The notes under the pieces were generated by a model that saw nothing but the letters and a program-made list of their open reading frames with translations, was not told where the DNA came from and ran no database searches. A DNA stretch of 64,000 bases from Hybos culiciformis. Lineage: Eukaryota > Arthropoda > Insecta > Diptera > Hybotidae. Shown here piece after piece: positions 1 to 15,080 of this stretch (its first letter is position 1; every line of letters starts with the position of its first letter). Position numbers and translations under genes: made by a program. The stretch is taken from NCBI GenBank assembly GCA_964007475.1, contig OZ023273.1, forward strand, positions 145,487,308 to 145,551,307. Direction: 5' to 3'.

Positions 1-1649
1 TTTTTATTCCTTCAACTTTTTTAATTGTTAAATTGTATCTTCAAATGATAATTGTCAACTGATTAATATAATTCCTAAACTTGGATTAAATAGTCTCTGG
101 TGAATGACTAACCAGGTAAAATAAAATTTTAATAAACTATGCTTTAAAATAAAATAATTGATTAATATTAAGCTAAATTAAAAAAATGTATGACTTTGTT
201 GTTGTAGTTTATATGTAAATATACGAAAATTCTGGGAAACGACAAACTATTGTGGGAAAAAATTAAGTTATGAATTTGAGGGGAATCCTTCTCAGAAAGG
301 GTAAATTATTCTCTGAAAATGGAAATGAAAAGAACGCAAACTAAGGTTTATACAATCAGGAACTTAACATTTCTTATGTTTCTATAATTAGCATCTATAA
401 TATGATCTGCTCATACAATAATATTATATTCATCGAAAATTAATTAAACTTTTGAAAAACTCCTCAAATAAAAAAGGACATGGAAAAGTTTGCACCTTTG
501 CCTTAGACCGTCTGCCATCAGCTTAAATTAAACTGAACAAGATCTCGCAAAATTTTGTTAAAATGTCGAGAGATATTTCAAAATTCCGAAGAAAATATGT
601 CTCAAATAAAATGATTATTTTATTACATTAATGTTATAATCATTAACAACAATATAATGTATGTATCTTTACATATATATATTATGTTATAATCATTAAT
701 GTTATAATCATTAATAACAATATAATGTATGTATCTTTACATATATATATTATGTATGGAGGCAAGGTAAGGTAATGAATTTCCTCTATACCTGCGTCTG
801 AACGTGATATAATTTAAACCAGGGTCGAGATTATCTATATTATCGTTTAAAGATATCATAAAATAATAAAATAAATAAGATAAACATTCAACTAATAATT
901 ATCAATTTATATGTTATACTTATATATTATAATGGAAAAAAACAAAATGATTCAATTTTTGGCACTTCATCATAATATTTCCTGAGCCTATATATTTTTA
1001 CCGATTTTAAAATATTTGAAATTTTATCACCATTCACCTATTAATCCTTTATGTTTATTTGTGTTACTAAGTTCTGAACAAACTTGTAATTTTTATCTGT
1101 AGTCTGAAATTACTTACATTTCCAAGTTTATGGTGGTATTATAAATTCCTTCATTTTAGTCTATTTTTCATTCTATTTATTATTATTCATTTTGTTTGTT
1201 CAATAAGATTATATAATTTTTTAAGTTAATATAATTTTTGTATTCCACACATTTAAAATGAAGGTAAGATTACATTAGAGTAGAGGTCTCATTGCTTTTA
1301 ATTTTAAATACTTGCAACTGAAGATCTTCGATTGCTAACAAGCAATTTCGCATATTTTAGTTAACTGTATTGAATTTTGAATTTAAGGCGAAATGAACGA
1401 ATGATAAAATTCAATTACTTACTTGTATATTTGCAACAAAAATTTAACATATATATATTTCATCATAATGGCAGGTAAAAATTAAAATATTTATTGCAGG
1501 TACTCCAATTATTTATTTTATTGGTAATTGGTATAAATTTCACTATAAAACGCATTTGCGCAACAAAAATTTAGTCAATTACTGAAAAAGATTAAAGAAG
1601 AGAAGATCAATTGGGATAAATTCTTAAAATATAAAATTTTAATAGAGAA
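1..1649. other. AT-rich spacer without a recognisable gene
   Basis: I see no convincing coding exon here. The stretch holds AT-rich low-complexity DNA and one 68-bp tandem duplication (listed separately). A splice-acceptor-like pyrimidine tract ending in CAG at 1499 lies 150 bases before the next start codon and could mark a 5' UTR intron of that gene. Confidence 0.6.
631..755. repeat. Tandem duplication with 68-bp period
   Basis: The word ATGTTATAATCATTAA begins at 631 and again at 699, and both copies run on through a GTATGTATCTTTACATATATA segment. The two units are nearly identical, so this is a recent local duplication of non-coding DNA. Confidence 0.8.
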
Positions 1650-2216
1650 ATGGAATATATGTTTGATGAAACAGCACTACTTCAAGGAACTTACTTATTA
1701 CAGCAAGTTGATAAGTCATTGGAAGATGGTTTTAGAGGGAAATATACCACAAAAAAATTAACATGCAGCCCAGGACAAGATTTAGATGAGCTTGTGAAAT
1801 CAGAATTAAGTCATCTCCATAATCTTTATCAAAGAGAAGAAGATGTGTACGTAGAAACAGGGATTTGTGAAGAACTACCATTTACGCAACAAAAAAGATC
1901 TTATAATAAACCCGAACTAATGGAACCTGTGCAAATAAAGAGAGCTGAAGCTTCCCGCAGATCCAGATTTCGTTCTAAGATTAAGCAAACTAAACAAAAA
2001 CGAAGGCTTCAATTTTGTAAAAATGCTTTGAAGGAACATCAAAATGTCATGAATTATGTCAATCAAATTGTAGATTGTGCTGAGTTAAAATTGATTCAAG
2101 CTGGTTTTAACAGAAATGCATTTTTAAAAATGAGAGAAGCGATTGGAATCAAAGATGTGCGCGAAATTGGACTGAACAATAATAGCGTTCGAGATGAAAG
2201 CATTAATTATTATTGA
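1650..2216 (+). CDS. Small bZIP-like protein, 188 aa, single exon, unrecognised
   Basis: Single open frame of 188 codons beginning at ATG 1650 in a good context (GAAATGG). I do not recognise the protein. Its middle (about residues 95-135) is strongly basic (RRSRFRSK, then KQKRR). It is followed by a heptad ladder of hydrophobic residues, L-x6-L-x6-M-x6-V-x6-L, ending near LKLIQAGF. This resembles a bZIP basic region plus leucine zipper, but the invariant Asn of the basic region is not in place and the spacing between Arg and the first Leu is not canonical. A nuclear DNA-binding or dimerising protein is therefore an inference only. The acidic N-terminus has no signal peptide. AATAAA signals follow at 2337. 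A second, broken copy of the region around the start codon lies at 9461-9614. Confidence 0.55.
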   Translation: MEYMFDETALLQGTYLLQQVDKSLEDGFRGKYTTKKLTCSPGQDLDELVKSELSHLHNLYQREEDVYVETGICEELPFTQQKRSYNKPELMEPVQIKRAEASRRSRFRSKIKQTKQKRRLQFCKNALKEHQNVMNYVNQIVDCAELKLIQAGFNRNAFLKMREAIGIKDVREIGLNNNSVRDESINYY

Positions 2217-2336
2217 GAAAAAAGTCACAAATTCTGTTCTTTTTTTATTATTAATTACATTTGTAAATTCAATAATTTATTTTAAGTTAAAGTATTTAGT
2301 TTAAAATTTCTATAACGATTATAAATATCCGGTAGA

Positions 2337-2352
2337 AATAAATAAATAAATA
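2337..2352 (+). promoter_or_regulatory. Putative poly(A) signal of the bZIP-like gene
   Basis: Overlapping AATAAA hexamers (AATAAATAAATAAATAA) lie about 120 bases after the stop codon at 2216. Confidence 0.45.
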
Positions 2353-2359
2353 ACTAAAT

Positions 2360-3352
2360 TTGTTTTTCAATAAAAGTTAATTAAATTATTAAATAAGAAA
2401 ATTCTAAAGAAATTTTAATTTATTTTATTACACTTTTAATAATAATATAATATGTTGAAATGTGTAAATATTAAGGAGTATTCTTTGACCCTTAATTTAA
2501 TCTTACCCATAATAAGATTATCAATGAAAACCAAATTATCAATAAAAGTAAAAGTAAAAAAATGCTCGAAAATAAAAACAAAAGACTTAATATACAAACT
2601 TTTAAGTTATTTTGTCTAATTTTATTAACAAAAAAAAAAAAGGCTGCGACAAAAGTTATTTTTTTCAATATCACGCTTTATTTTAATGAAGTGTGGTTAA
2701 ATGGAACTCATCTGCTTAATAAATCCTCTCAATTCTAATTTAAGTGTAGATTTTGGGGAAGATGATTTGATATTTGGATTAGTAAGCAGAAACCTACTTT
2801 ATAGATACATTATGTCCCTTTCTTAAGGGTTTCGAATTGAAAAGCAGATTCTGAGCAAAAATTTATAATTTTTGGATTATCCCAATATCTTTTCCAAAAT
2901 AATTACCTAAGGTAATAACATAAAATTAATTAATGCTCTTCTAATATTAATGATAAAAATACTAAATCTTATGCTGATTCGAAGAATAATCAGGTAAAAA
3001 TATATTTGCAAAAACCTATGGACCTGTGGTAATATTATTTTAGGTAATAAATATAAGTAATTAAGATTAATTATCTTTTCAAATCATTGAATTCTCTGCA
3101 ACAAACTATTTTCAATACCTAGTTGTTTACTTTTAGGTAAAACATTGTATTCAATGAAGATTAATGACTTTTGGGTATGTGATGAGAACTTAATCATGGG
3201 TTTTTGATCCTTTTTTAACAATTATTAAAATTGTAATTCTTGGATCACAATTAAAAGGAATTATAAATACGTATTTATATATGTAGATATATAAATTGCA
3301 TTATAATTCTTGTACGACATAGGAACCAAATCAAAATTTTTATTCTGCTATA
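2360..3352. other. Intergenic AT-rich DNA
   Basis: No gene seen. Short open frames here have low-complexity, poly-Phe/Leu translations and look like chance. Confidence 0.6.
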
Positions 3353-3360
3353 TAGAATTT

Positions 3361-4591
3361 GGCTCCGCGAATTATCGCATAATGAATTATCACATAATTT
3401 TTAAAATGAATTATCACATAATTTTATTTTTTTTAAGTTAATTAATTTAAAAACGAAATAGCACATAAATTGAAAAATGAATTATCTCATAAAAAATTGT
3501 ATGTATGATAATTCATTTTAAAATGAATTAATACATAAACTGAAAAATGAATTATCTCATAAAAAAATTCGAACGAAAATTTTATGCACTAATTCATTTT
3601 AAAGTGAATTATCACATAAAAATGATTTTTCGCTATTTATGCACTAATTCGTTTGAAAACGAAATAGCACATAATTTTATATTTTCATATTTTATGAGCT
3701 AATTCATTTTAAAATGAATTAGTGCATAAAAACATATAAAAAAATACGAATTATCACATAAAAATTGGTTTGTATGAGATTATGTACTAATTCATTTAAT
3801 ACGAATTATCGGATAAACTTCCGAAAAGCGCATACCTCCGATTGTTCTGAAATTTTGCACTATTTTATTTGGAAAAGGCCACATTTTTTTTCTTTTTTCG
3901 AAGCGAATGGGACGCGGTAGCGGTTCTCTATCATGCACAATATCTTTTTCACACATTTTGTGCGGACAACTTTCTCTTTTACCCGATTTGGCCTATTTTA
4001 TGTGGAAAAGTGTTTCGGCGAACGGGGGAAGGCCTCCTCCTCCCCCGAACCCCCTAAGGCTTTTTCTTGGCGCGCTTCGCACGAAGCGAATGGGACGCAG
4101 TAGTTATTGGAAGTACATGAATTATCTCATAAAAAAAATTATGTGATAATTCCTTTTAAAAATTATGTGATATGTCATTATGCGATAATTGACGGAGCCA
4201 TTATTTGTGCACTAATTCGTTTGAATACGAATTAGAGCATAAATCTGCATTTTCAAAATGTATGCACTAATTCGTAAAAAAACGAATTATCACATAAAAT
4301 GTGTTTTTTAGTTTTTATGTGATAATTCATTTGAAAACGAAATAGCACATAAATTCTAAAACGAATTATCGCATAAAAAAATTTTAACGAAAATTTTATG
4401 CACTAATTCATTTAAAAACGAATTATCACATAAAATTTATGAGATAATTCATTTATTTTCAAATTCATTTTGGTTTTATGTGATAATTCGTATATTCGAT
4501 AATTCGTATGAGATTATATACAAATCGATTTTTATGTGATAATTCGTATTTTTTTATATGTTATGACATTATGCGATAATTCGTCTCAGCG
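3361..4591. mobile_element. Non-autonomous DNA element built of palindromic 14-mers, 8-bp target duplication
   Basis: The element is flanked by identical 8-bp direct repeats TAGAATTT at 3353-3360 and 4592-4599. Its ends are imperfect inverted repeats sharing CGAATTATCGCATAATG. A second inverted copy of the terminal sequence, ending GGAGCC, lies internally at about 4160-4197. The interior is about 25-30 copies of a 14-bp word of the form GAATTATCACATAA in alternating orientation, many paired head to head into hairpins. Positions about 3890-4102 are a GC-rich insert bounded by a direct repeat (CGAAGCGAATGGGACGC). No transposase is encoded. The 8-bp duplication suits hAT-type or related cut-and-paste transposases, but the superfamily is inferred. 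Confidence 0.75.
3890..4102. repeat. GC-rich insert inside the palindromic element
   Basis: This segment is far richer in G+C than its surroundings. It starts and ends with near-identical copies of CGAAGCGAATGGGACGC (about 3899 and 4081). It contains CCGATTTGGCCTA-type words also seen in the GC-rich repeat at 15.4-16.1 kb, so both may come from one repeat family. Confidence 0.55.
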
Positions 4592-4758
4592 TAGAATTTA
4601 TAGCAATATATTTTTATGTACTGATTATAAATAGAATTTTTGATGGAAAAAAATATTATGATTAACAAATCTAAAAACAAGCTGCGGAATAAAAATTATC
4701 AGGCTTCAGATAGAAAATAAATAATTCTTGTAAAAAAGAGTTTTAATTACGAAATTAT

Positions 4759-4764
4759 TTTATT
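4759..4764 (-). promoter_or_regulatory. Putative poly(A) signal, orphan paralogue A
   Basis: TTTATT on the given strand reads AATAAA on the minus strand, about 105 bases past the stop at 4868. Confidence 0.35.
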
Positions 4765-4867
4765 GAATTAAAATTGTACCTATATAAATATTAAGAAATT
4801 TAACTTATTATACCTATTTAAATACAAACAACATTTTTTTTACAAAAAATATTAAAACGCTCTAATC

Positions 4868-5558
4868 TTATAAATTTTCAAGTATCTCAGTTGAATTTAA
4901 ATCAGAATGTGACATACACTTTATTTCTTTCTCAAACTTCTCTTGATTGGGTGTCTTCAACAACATGCCTGTAGAATTTTTATTTCGCTCTTCAAATGAT
5001 TCGTCAATCACCAGATCAGGAGTTGAATTTAACGAAAAATTCCTCTCACTTTCATTAACAGAAACATTTTGCATTGATTCTTGCTTATAATCGAGATTAT
5101 ATTTTAGTAAATCTATATTTTCATTGCTGGCTTCTTTTGATTTGTTTGTTTTTTGTTTTGGCAAACAACACAAATTCAACAATGACACGACTTCTTTTAT
5201 GTCTTCGTAATCATAGCATTCTACAAAATAAAAATAAGTTCTAAAATTAATGCCGGCATTATAATTACAATAGTAAATCGTATAATTTTGTAATTCTTTA
5301 CTCTTTCAATAACGATATAATATGAATGTGCTCCTGAATCTTATATTGTCTCTATGCGAACAAAAACTCCAATTTTTGAAATTTTGATCGATCTATTTAC
5401 TTAATTATTAACTTAATGTTCTATTTCTGAAAAAAAAAAAAATTAATATAATGGTTGTTGCTGCAAAATTTACCTTTTTTAGATTTCAAAATATTTCTAA
5501 TGTATTCTTCTTCAAATTCATTATTATTATTTCTAGTACTATTCAATCGTTTTTCCAT
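4868..5558 (-). CDS. Orphan paralogue A, 145 aa, two exons
   Basis: Exons 5474-5558 and 4868-5220, joined in phase 1 with a GTAAAT donor and a TTTTGTAG acceptor; the total is 146 codons with the stop. The start is the ATG at 5558. I do not recognise the product. It is short, rich in Asn, Glu, Ser and Lys, and probably largely disordered. Exon 1 ends in a basic helix-like stretch (NILKSKK) and exon 2 opens with an acidic/hydrophobic motif (DIKEVVSLLNL). The next gene on this strand (6887-8094) has the same architecture: a tiny exon 1 ending ILKK, an intron in the same phase, then an acidic-hydrophobic motif, and later short matches such as LVIDESFEE against LITDKSFKK. The two are therefore a diverged tandem pair. 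No signal peptide or membrane segment. Confidence 0.6.
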
Positions 5559-6851
5559 AACAAAAATTAGTTCAATTTATTATATTTATATTTATTTATA
5601 TTTTAATATCTTAGAAGTTAACTCCAAAGAATTTTATTAACGAATGTTGTAAATAATATTTCAAAAATGCTTTTTATATTTTTTTTAGCAAAATAATAAT
5701 AATTCAAATTTAATTATACGTGTATCCATATTACTTAATTAAAAACTATTTACCGAGCATTAATGTTAATTATTTAAAGAATTTCAAGAATTTTTTATCT
5801 ACCAATATTTTTTTAAAATTCTCCATTATCGACAGAATGAATTAGTCCAACTTTAATGCAGAACTAACTTTATCAGGAAATAAATAATATGTTTCAATTT
5901 TTAAATACATTTTATGTTATAAATCTTTTATAAATTCAGAGAAGGACTTAATGTAAAACTACTTTTTTATAAGAGTACAGATAACATAAAACTGTGTAGA
6001 ACAATGTAATAGTTTTGAATAAAAACTAGTTTTATTGTTGTATTTTGACAAATTTTGTGGATTCAACTAGGAAATTAGGTATATACATATGTATGTAGGA
6101 AATTAGGTATATACATACTTAACACATCTGAACAAATTCAGCCTAAGCAATAATAAGTTCAATATAACAATTGAACAGAATTATAAACACAAATTATTTA
6201 ATATTGCAACTTACTATTTGAGCTATTATTGAAATAAGTAAAAGAAAATTTTTCTATTATTTATTTTTTACTATTTTTATTTACATTTTTTATCTTTTTA
6301 AATTTAAAGATAATAAAAAAAATATGTATATACCTTCAAATATTTTATTATATCTTTTTCATATCTATACATTTTAAATTTTTTTTTTTTTTGATAATGG
6401 TAACCAAATATAAATAATTTTCTTACAAAATCTTATATAAACATAAATAAAATTTTATATCTCTATAAAATAATGTCTGCGAGGGTGTTCTCTAAAAAAT
6501 CGAACCGATTGACATTAAATTTTCACAGAATGTTTATCTCGGCAAGAGAAAGGTCGTGCACATATTGGTAAAGGCTTACTTAAGGTGCCGTGCGACTTAT
6601 TCTACTCTACATATTTTTAAGAAGAACAATAATAATTTTTACCTATTAACAAATGTTCTACAAAAAATCTACTTTTCGGAATAAATCTTTGATGTGGAAA
6701 GTAAAAGTTTCAATGAAAACTTTTTTTTCTTAGGACAAAGAAATTCCTAAAATTTTCAGGGACGTAGACACTTGATCACTTGAAATTAGCAACAAAGTTT
6801 TTATTTTTATTTAATATATAAAAAAAAAGAATAAATTTTTCCCACAATTTC
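5559..6851. other. Spacer between the two orphan paralogues
   Basis: AT-rich DNA without a gene. The stretch 6478-6610 is less AT-rich (words such as GCAAGAGAAAGGTCGTGCAC) and may be a fragment of a repeat, but I cannot define its ends. Confidence 0.5.
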
Positions 6852-6857
6852 TTTATT
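6852..6857 (-). promoter_or_regulatory. Putative poly(A) signal, orphan paralogue B
   Basis: TTTATT on the given strand, 30 bases past the stop codon of the minus-strand gene at 6887. Confidence 0.45.
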
Positions 6858-6886
6858 TTTCCACATATTTTATAAAACAGTCAAAT

Positions 6887-8094
6887 TTAATTTTTATACA
6901 TTAGGTTTTCTTGGATTTTTTTAAATCGTTTTGTTAATAATTCAAATTCTAATTCTTCTGGCGATAGATTTGAGGAGCAAAGTTCTGCACTCATCCATGG
7001 TGAATAACACTGATCAAAACGCCTCTTAAGAGATGGAATATGTTCTTTCACTTGGTTGGTTCGATCGCTTGAATTCAAAATTGAAATTGTTGTTGTATTT
7101 GGAACGTTTTCTTTTTGTATAATTCGTTTACAAGACAGATCAAGTGGCTCAACTAAGCTAGTTTTTTTTGATGCACACATTGACTGATTTGTAGATAGCT
7201 CATTTTGTGATATTTTCATAAAGTTTTCCCAAAGTTCTTTATCAATTAAGTTTGAAGTAATCGAATAACTAGGTTTTAATTTATATGAAAGTATACTTCC
7301 ACTGAGTTCAGAATTTTCAGTTTCGATTTTTTTTGAAAGTTGGTCCATATTGGATAAAACACTGTTCTGTTTTTTACGCATTTTGTTTGCAGTTGCTGCA
7401 TTGTTCAACGGTGATTTCTTTGTAATATTTCTTCTACGATTTGCATTAGACTGATGATAATCACTATAATCTTTCTTAAAAGATTTATCAGTAATCAAAT
7501 TGGGAAACCAATCGTTTGATGAATTCATCTCGTCAAGAACTGGGCTGGAAGCGTTATTCTGAACTGCCGTCATTTTAATTGTTTCATGATTTAAAGAAAA
7601 AATCGTCTGCATTATTTTGTTTTCTGTGCTTGAACTATAATTACTATCTCTGGAGCATTCGTTAGAAGATTTATCAATAATCAGTGCAGGTTCATTTTTT
7701 ATTTCTAATGTTGGAATTGATGGGGCTCTGTACGTATTTAAGTTGCAATCTGATCCTAAATTTATTGAAAGGTCTGCATTCTTACATCGCATCATCCAAA
7801 GAGCTGACGCTGCATTCATTTCGTCATTGTAAATTTCAGATTCTGGAATAAAATAAAACATAAAATTAAAATTATTAAATAATAAAATTGTCAAGAATAA
7901 ACCTAATACAATAATTTTTAACTTGGCCTATACAATCATTGAGTTAGTGAAAACAAAAATTCTTACAAAATATCTGAATAATGTTAAAACAAAAGTTTTC
8001 AAATATAATAATTCAGTTTACCTTTTTTCAAAATTTTCATAATATTTTTATCAAATGAATACACGAAGTTATCGTTCTCAATTTTTTTATTCAT
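6887..8094 (-). CDS. Orphan paralogue B, 342 aa, two exons, with PLDLS motif
   Basis: Exons 8022-8094 and 6887-7842, phase 1, donor GTAAAC and acceptor ATTCCAG; 343 codons with the stop. The product is not recognised. The N-terminus has a basic end to exon 1 (IMKILKK), then an acidic-hydrophobic helix motif (DEMNAASALWMM). The middle is a long Ser/Asn-rich, probably disordered tract with basic clusters (NRRRNITKK, KMRKKQ). EPLDLSCK matches the PxDLS consensus known to bind the CtBP corepressor. The C-terminus is charged (LKRRFDQ, then SPEELEFELLTKRFKKIQ). A nuclear regulatory protein is a reasonable inference, but no DNA-binding fold is visible. It is the longer partner of the gene at 4868-5558, with the same exon layout and intron phase. 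Confidence 0.65.
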
Positions 8095-9460
8095 CTTAAA
8101 AATTTGTGAGAAAAATAATTTATTAAATTAATTAATTAATTTTTTCGAATTTTATTATTAAGCTTTGAATTGCAACTGAAAACTAAATCTTTTCAACTTT
8201 ACTTTAAATAGCTTTCGGTGGAGATGATATATTTAGTTTAGTCAGAAGTAGGTACTATTTAATTATACAATATTAAGATTTATTTTTTCATATTCGTAGG
8301 AAATAATATTACGCAGGTAGTTGGGTATTGTTGTAAAAAAGAACAATTATTTAAGGGCTTTGCAAATATTTAATACCTATTCAGTTTTTAAAAGTTATAG
8401 TTGGGGACAAAAATACTGACGTTCGGAACGATAGGTAGAAATTCTAAGGAAAAATTCTACATTTTTTATATTCTTAAGTTAAGGTTTGGTGAAAATTATA
8501 TAATTATGAAAGCCAATAAGCAATCATAACGAAAAAACATCGATAAACCATTATTAAAATCAAGATGCATAACAAGAATGGTTCAATTGGTCAATTAGTC
8601 AATTAAAGTTATTTTTAATAGGTAATCGACGAATTAAAAAAATTAATTTCGGGTGGAAAGACAAGTTATTTGAGGTGAAATATATGTATAATTATGATTA
8701 TCATTAGGTATATTTCGCATTTTTAGAATTTATGTATTTAACCATTTTTTAATCAAAAGAGACCTCCCAAAACATTATATCGTTGCGATTTTTTTTTTAT
8801 TTTACAGATGGCTGCCAATAAATCTTACCTACCAACTTAATAATTAAAAAATAAATTAATCACCATATTTTATTAATAAACTTTTATAACTAATTTGATT
8901 TGTCAAGTCATAAAAATAGATTTTCCAAGAATTAGTAGTTGCCAATAAAATACATAAATAATAATAAATAATATAATAATTAGTCCTAAACGGTACAGGT
9001 AATTAAAATCAATCATTCTAATGATACTGCTACTACTTTTATTAAAATAGATTTTGAAATACACTGAATAATATTTATACTTACTCCCACAAAACATAAG
9101 AATAATGTTTTTATATAGCACGACTAAACTGAGAAAATGTTTAAGAGCGAATTAAAAATCTAATGTAAAAAATATAATATGTAAAATCTTGCCGCGATAT
9201 TCACTTCATCTCGGAACAATCACAAAGAAGGTCAACAATTAAAACAAAAAAAAAATCATAATGAAAAACACTCAAAATTAACACGAAGGTAAAAAAAAAA
9301 AAAATTTCAATTATATTTTATATTGTGAGTTGTTGATGACGGACTTCATCAATCTTCTCAATTACATACATAAAAATTTTACACATCTTACCGTAATGTT
9401 ATTGAAAAAATTTCAGGTCATTTACTTTAACGGGCATTGTTTGAATCAATTAATAGTTTA
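8095..9460. other. Intergenic AT-rich DNA
   Basis: No gene that I can support. Open frames of 60-72 codons here translate to low-complexity Ile/Tyr/Phe-rich strings and have no recognisable motif. Confidence 0.5.
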
Positions 9461-9614
9461 TCAATTATTGACAAAAATTAAAAAGGAGAAAATCGATTAC
9501 GAAAAATTATAAAAAAATATAATAATTTCAATAAATTTAATAAAAATATTTAGTTTTAAACTTATTATGGAATATTTTATTGATGCAAAAGTAGATGAGT
9601 TTTACAGTAGGTAG
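9461..9614 (+). pseudogene. Broken copy of the 5' end of the bZIP-like gene
   Basis: From 9461 the sequence tracks the DNA at 1575-1630 just upstream of the bZIP-like start: both read TCAATTA-TGA-AAA-ATTAAA and then a Lys/Glu-rich stretch. After a gap, ATGGAATAT at 9567 matches ATGGAATAT at 1650. The frame from this ATG stops after 15 codons (MEYFIDAKVDEFYSR), and no downstream part of the 188-aa protein follows. It is probably a partial duplicate; a short first exon using the GTAGGT that follows cannot be excluded. Confidence 0.4.
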
Positions 9615-10384
9615 GTAGGTACCTACAGTTTACCCGAAATTATATACCTATATACCGAAATTATATACCTATATCGTACTACAGAAATCAGCAAATTAAT
9701 AATAACTCATAATTACAATAATCCCTTAGATCACTGCTTCAAGGAAATTTTTTATTGCAGAAACTAGAAAAGTTTGTCTGAAATTCAAAGACCTATTTTA
9801 AAGTTCTTAACTATTTTTTTTCTAGCTTTCGGGTTAATTTTCAATAATTTTCATGAAAACAACAAAAACATCGAAACACAAAGAAATTTTTTTGAATGTT
9901 TAGTTCCATTGTCAATCACTCTATTCAACTTAAAAAGAATACAAATCTGTTTGCAGCTGTAAAAGTGATATTTTGTTTGCTTGCTATAAAAAAGCCGAAA
10001 ATTGATTATACGGCGAAAATCATGATTCTTCAACTAATCATAAATAACTAACTAGCTGCTGATTACAATTTTTTTTTCTTATTACAAATTTAAGATTTTA
10101 TTTAATAGATCTTATAGAAAATATTTTTATTTGCAGAGTTTTTTTGCACCTAGATCAACATCAGTTTTTTGTTTCCATCAAACAATAGATTTTTGTTAAC
10201 TACACAATCAGTCTCATTTCTAATTTCAATTGAATTTCTAGTTTTCCTTAATTTAATTTTTAATAAACAATATTTCCTAATAGAATAGTTGCTTCATTTA
10301 CTTAGAGAAAAAAAATGTGTTCTAATATTAACCAATAAATATTAATATTTTAATTGTAAAAAATATCAACTTGCTTACATTACA
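9615..10384. other. Spacer downstream of JMJD7
   Basis: AT-rich, no gene seen. TTTATT at 10097-10102 is a candidate minus-strand poly(A) signal for JMJD7, 283 bases past its stop. Confidence 0.45.
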
Positions 10385-13820
<3,436 letters not shown>

Positions 13821-15080
13821 TATTATTTTTTATTTATTTTATCTTAAATTCTTAAATCTTAACTACCTATTTTGTTTTTCTTTAAATAATATTATTAGAA
13901 TATTAAATATAAAAATAAACATCTATTTTTCTTAACAAAAATAGAACTAATAGAATTCGATTAGTTATGAGTTATGTTTATATTGTTGCAAACAAATGTC
14001 ACAAAGCAAAGCAACAAATGATTCTATGAACAACATCTCAGCTGTTTTTTTTTGTCGGCGGCTACAATGCAGTTTATTTTCCGCAAATACCTTATAATGT
14101 AAATACTGGTGGTTGCATCGATCTATATGGATAAATATTTTGGTACGTTTATACAGTTATACTATAAACGAATGAAGCCGAAGAAGAAGAAGAAGTACTT
14201 GGTTTTTTTGCACACAAATGTCAAAAATTAGAAAAAAAAAAAAAAAAGAACGCCGTTACTATTATTAAGATTACCAGTCTTCAACTTTTTACATTAGCCG
14301 CACGGTCGCTGCTAAGTTTTATTTTTCAATTCACAAAAATGCGAAATTTTATTTTATTTTAGATGTAAAACATTTATTAATTAATAAAAATGTTTATAAA
14401 ATATTCACATATCTGCGAAGTATCTAAATAAAATCTAAATTTCGTATTTTTTATACAAAATTCAATGTAAATAAACATTTTATGTGACCACAGATAGGGA
14501 CTGTCAAAACAGTGAATTGACAGATAAAATAAAATTGACAATGTCTTAAGTAAGTATAGCGACATCTATTGGAGTTTCCATAAGTAGCACGCTTGTATAA
14601 ACCTGTTCATATAACATTTTAATGCCTACGAATAATTTCATAATACCTACAAAAAAAAATTTATACCATCAGTTCAATAGATTTAATAAAAAACTTGTAA
14701 AAACCTAGTCACAATTATCATATCTCACTCTTCTATTTCTAATTTCTTTCTTTTATAAATTTTGAACATGTTTAATAATAAGTAAGTAAATGGGCGGGTT
14801 AAAATTTTAACAACTATCAGCTAATTTTTTTCTGTCAGCTCATCACTTCCGGCTCACTCCATTTTCAAGGTGAGTTCCAGTATTTTTTTAATCCAATTAA
14901 AAAAAAAAATTCAGTTGTGAATTTAAATCAGCTGATTTTCTTAAATCTAAATAAAAAGAATTATTACAAAGTAAATTATTGCAAAAATTCTTAAAAAAAA
15001 AATAATAATAAAAATAAAGTTAAAAAAGGATAATTTGAGTGAGAAAAAAGGCAAAAAAAAAGCAAAAAAAAAGGGAAAAA
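13821..15080. other. Divergent intergenic region between JMJD7 and the THAP gene
   Basis: It must hold the promoters of both genes, though I see no clear core element. The word TTTTTTGCACACAAATGTCAAAAA occurs at about 14206 and again, in the THAP intron, at about 15305, so a repeat fragment is shared. Otherwise the DNA is AT-rich with no gene. Confidence 0.5.

Noticed and set aside
3361..4591. Regularly repeated palindromic units looked like a CRISPR array
   Set aside because: The genome is eukaryotic, spacing is irregular, the units alternate in orientation, spacers are not unique sequence, and the block has transposon-type target duplication.
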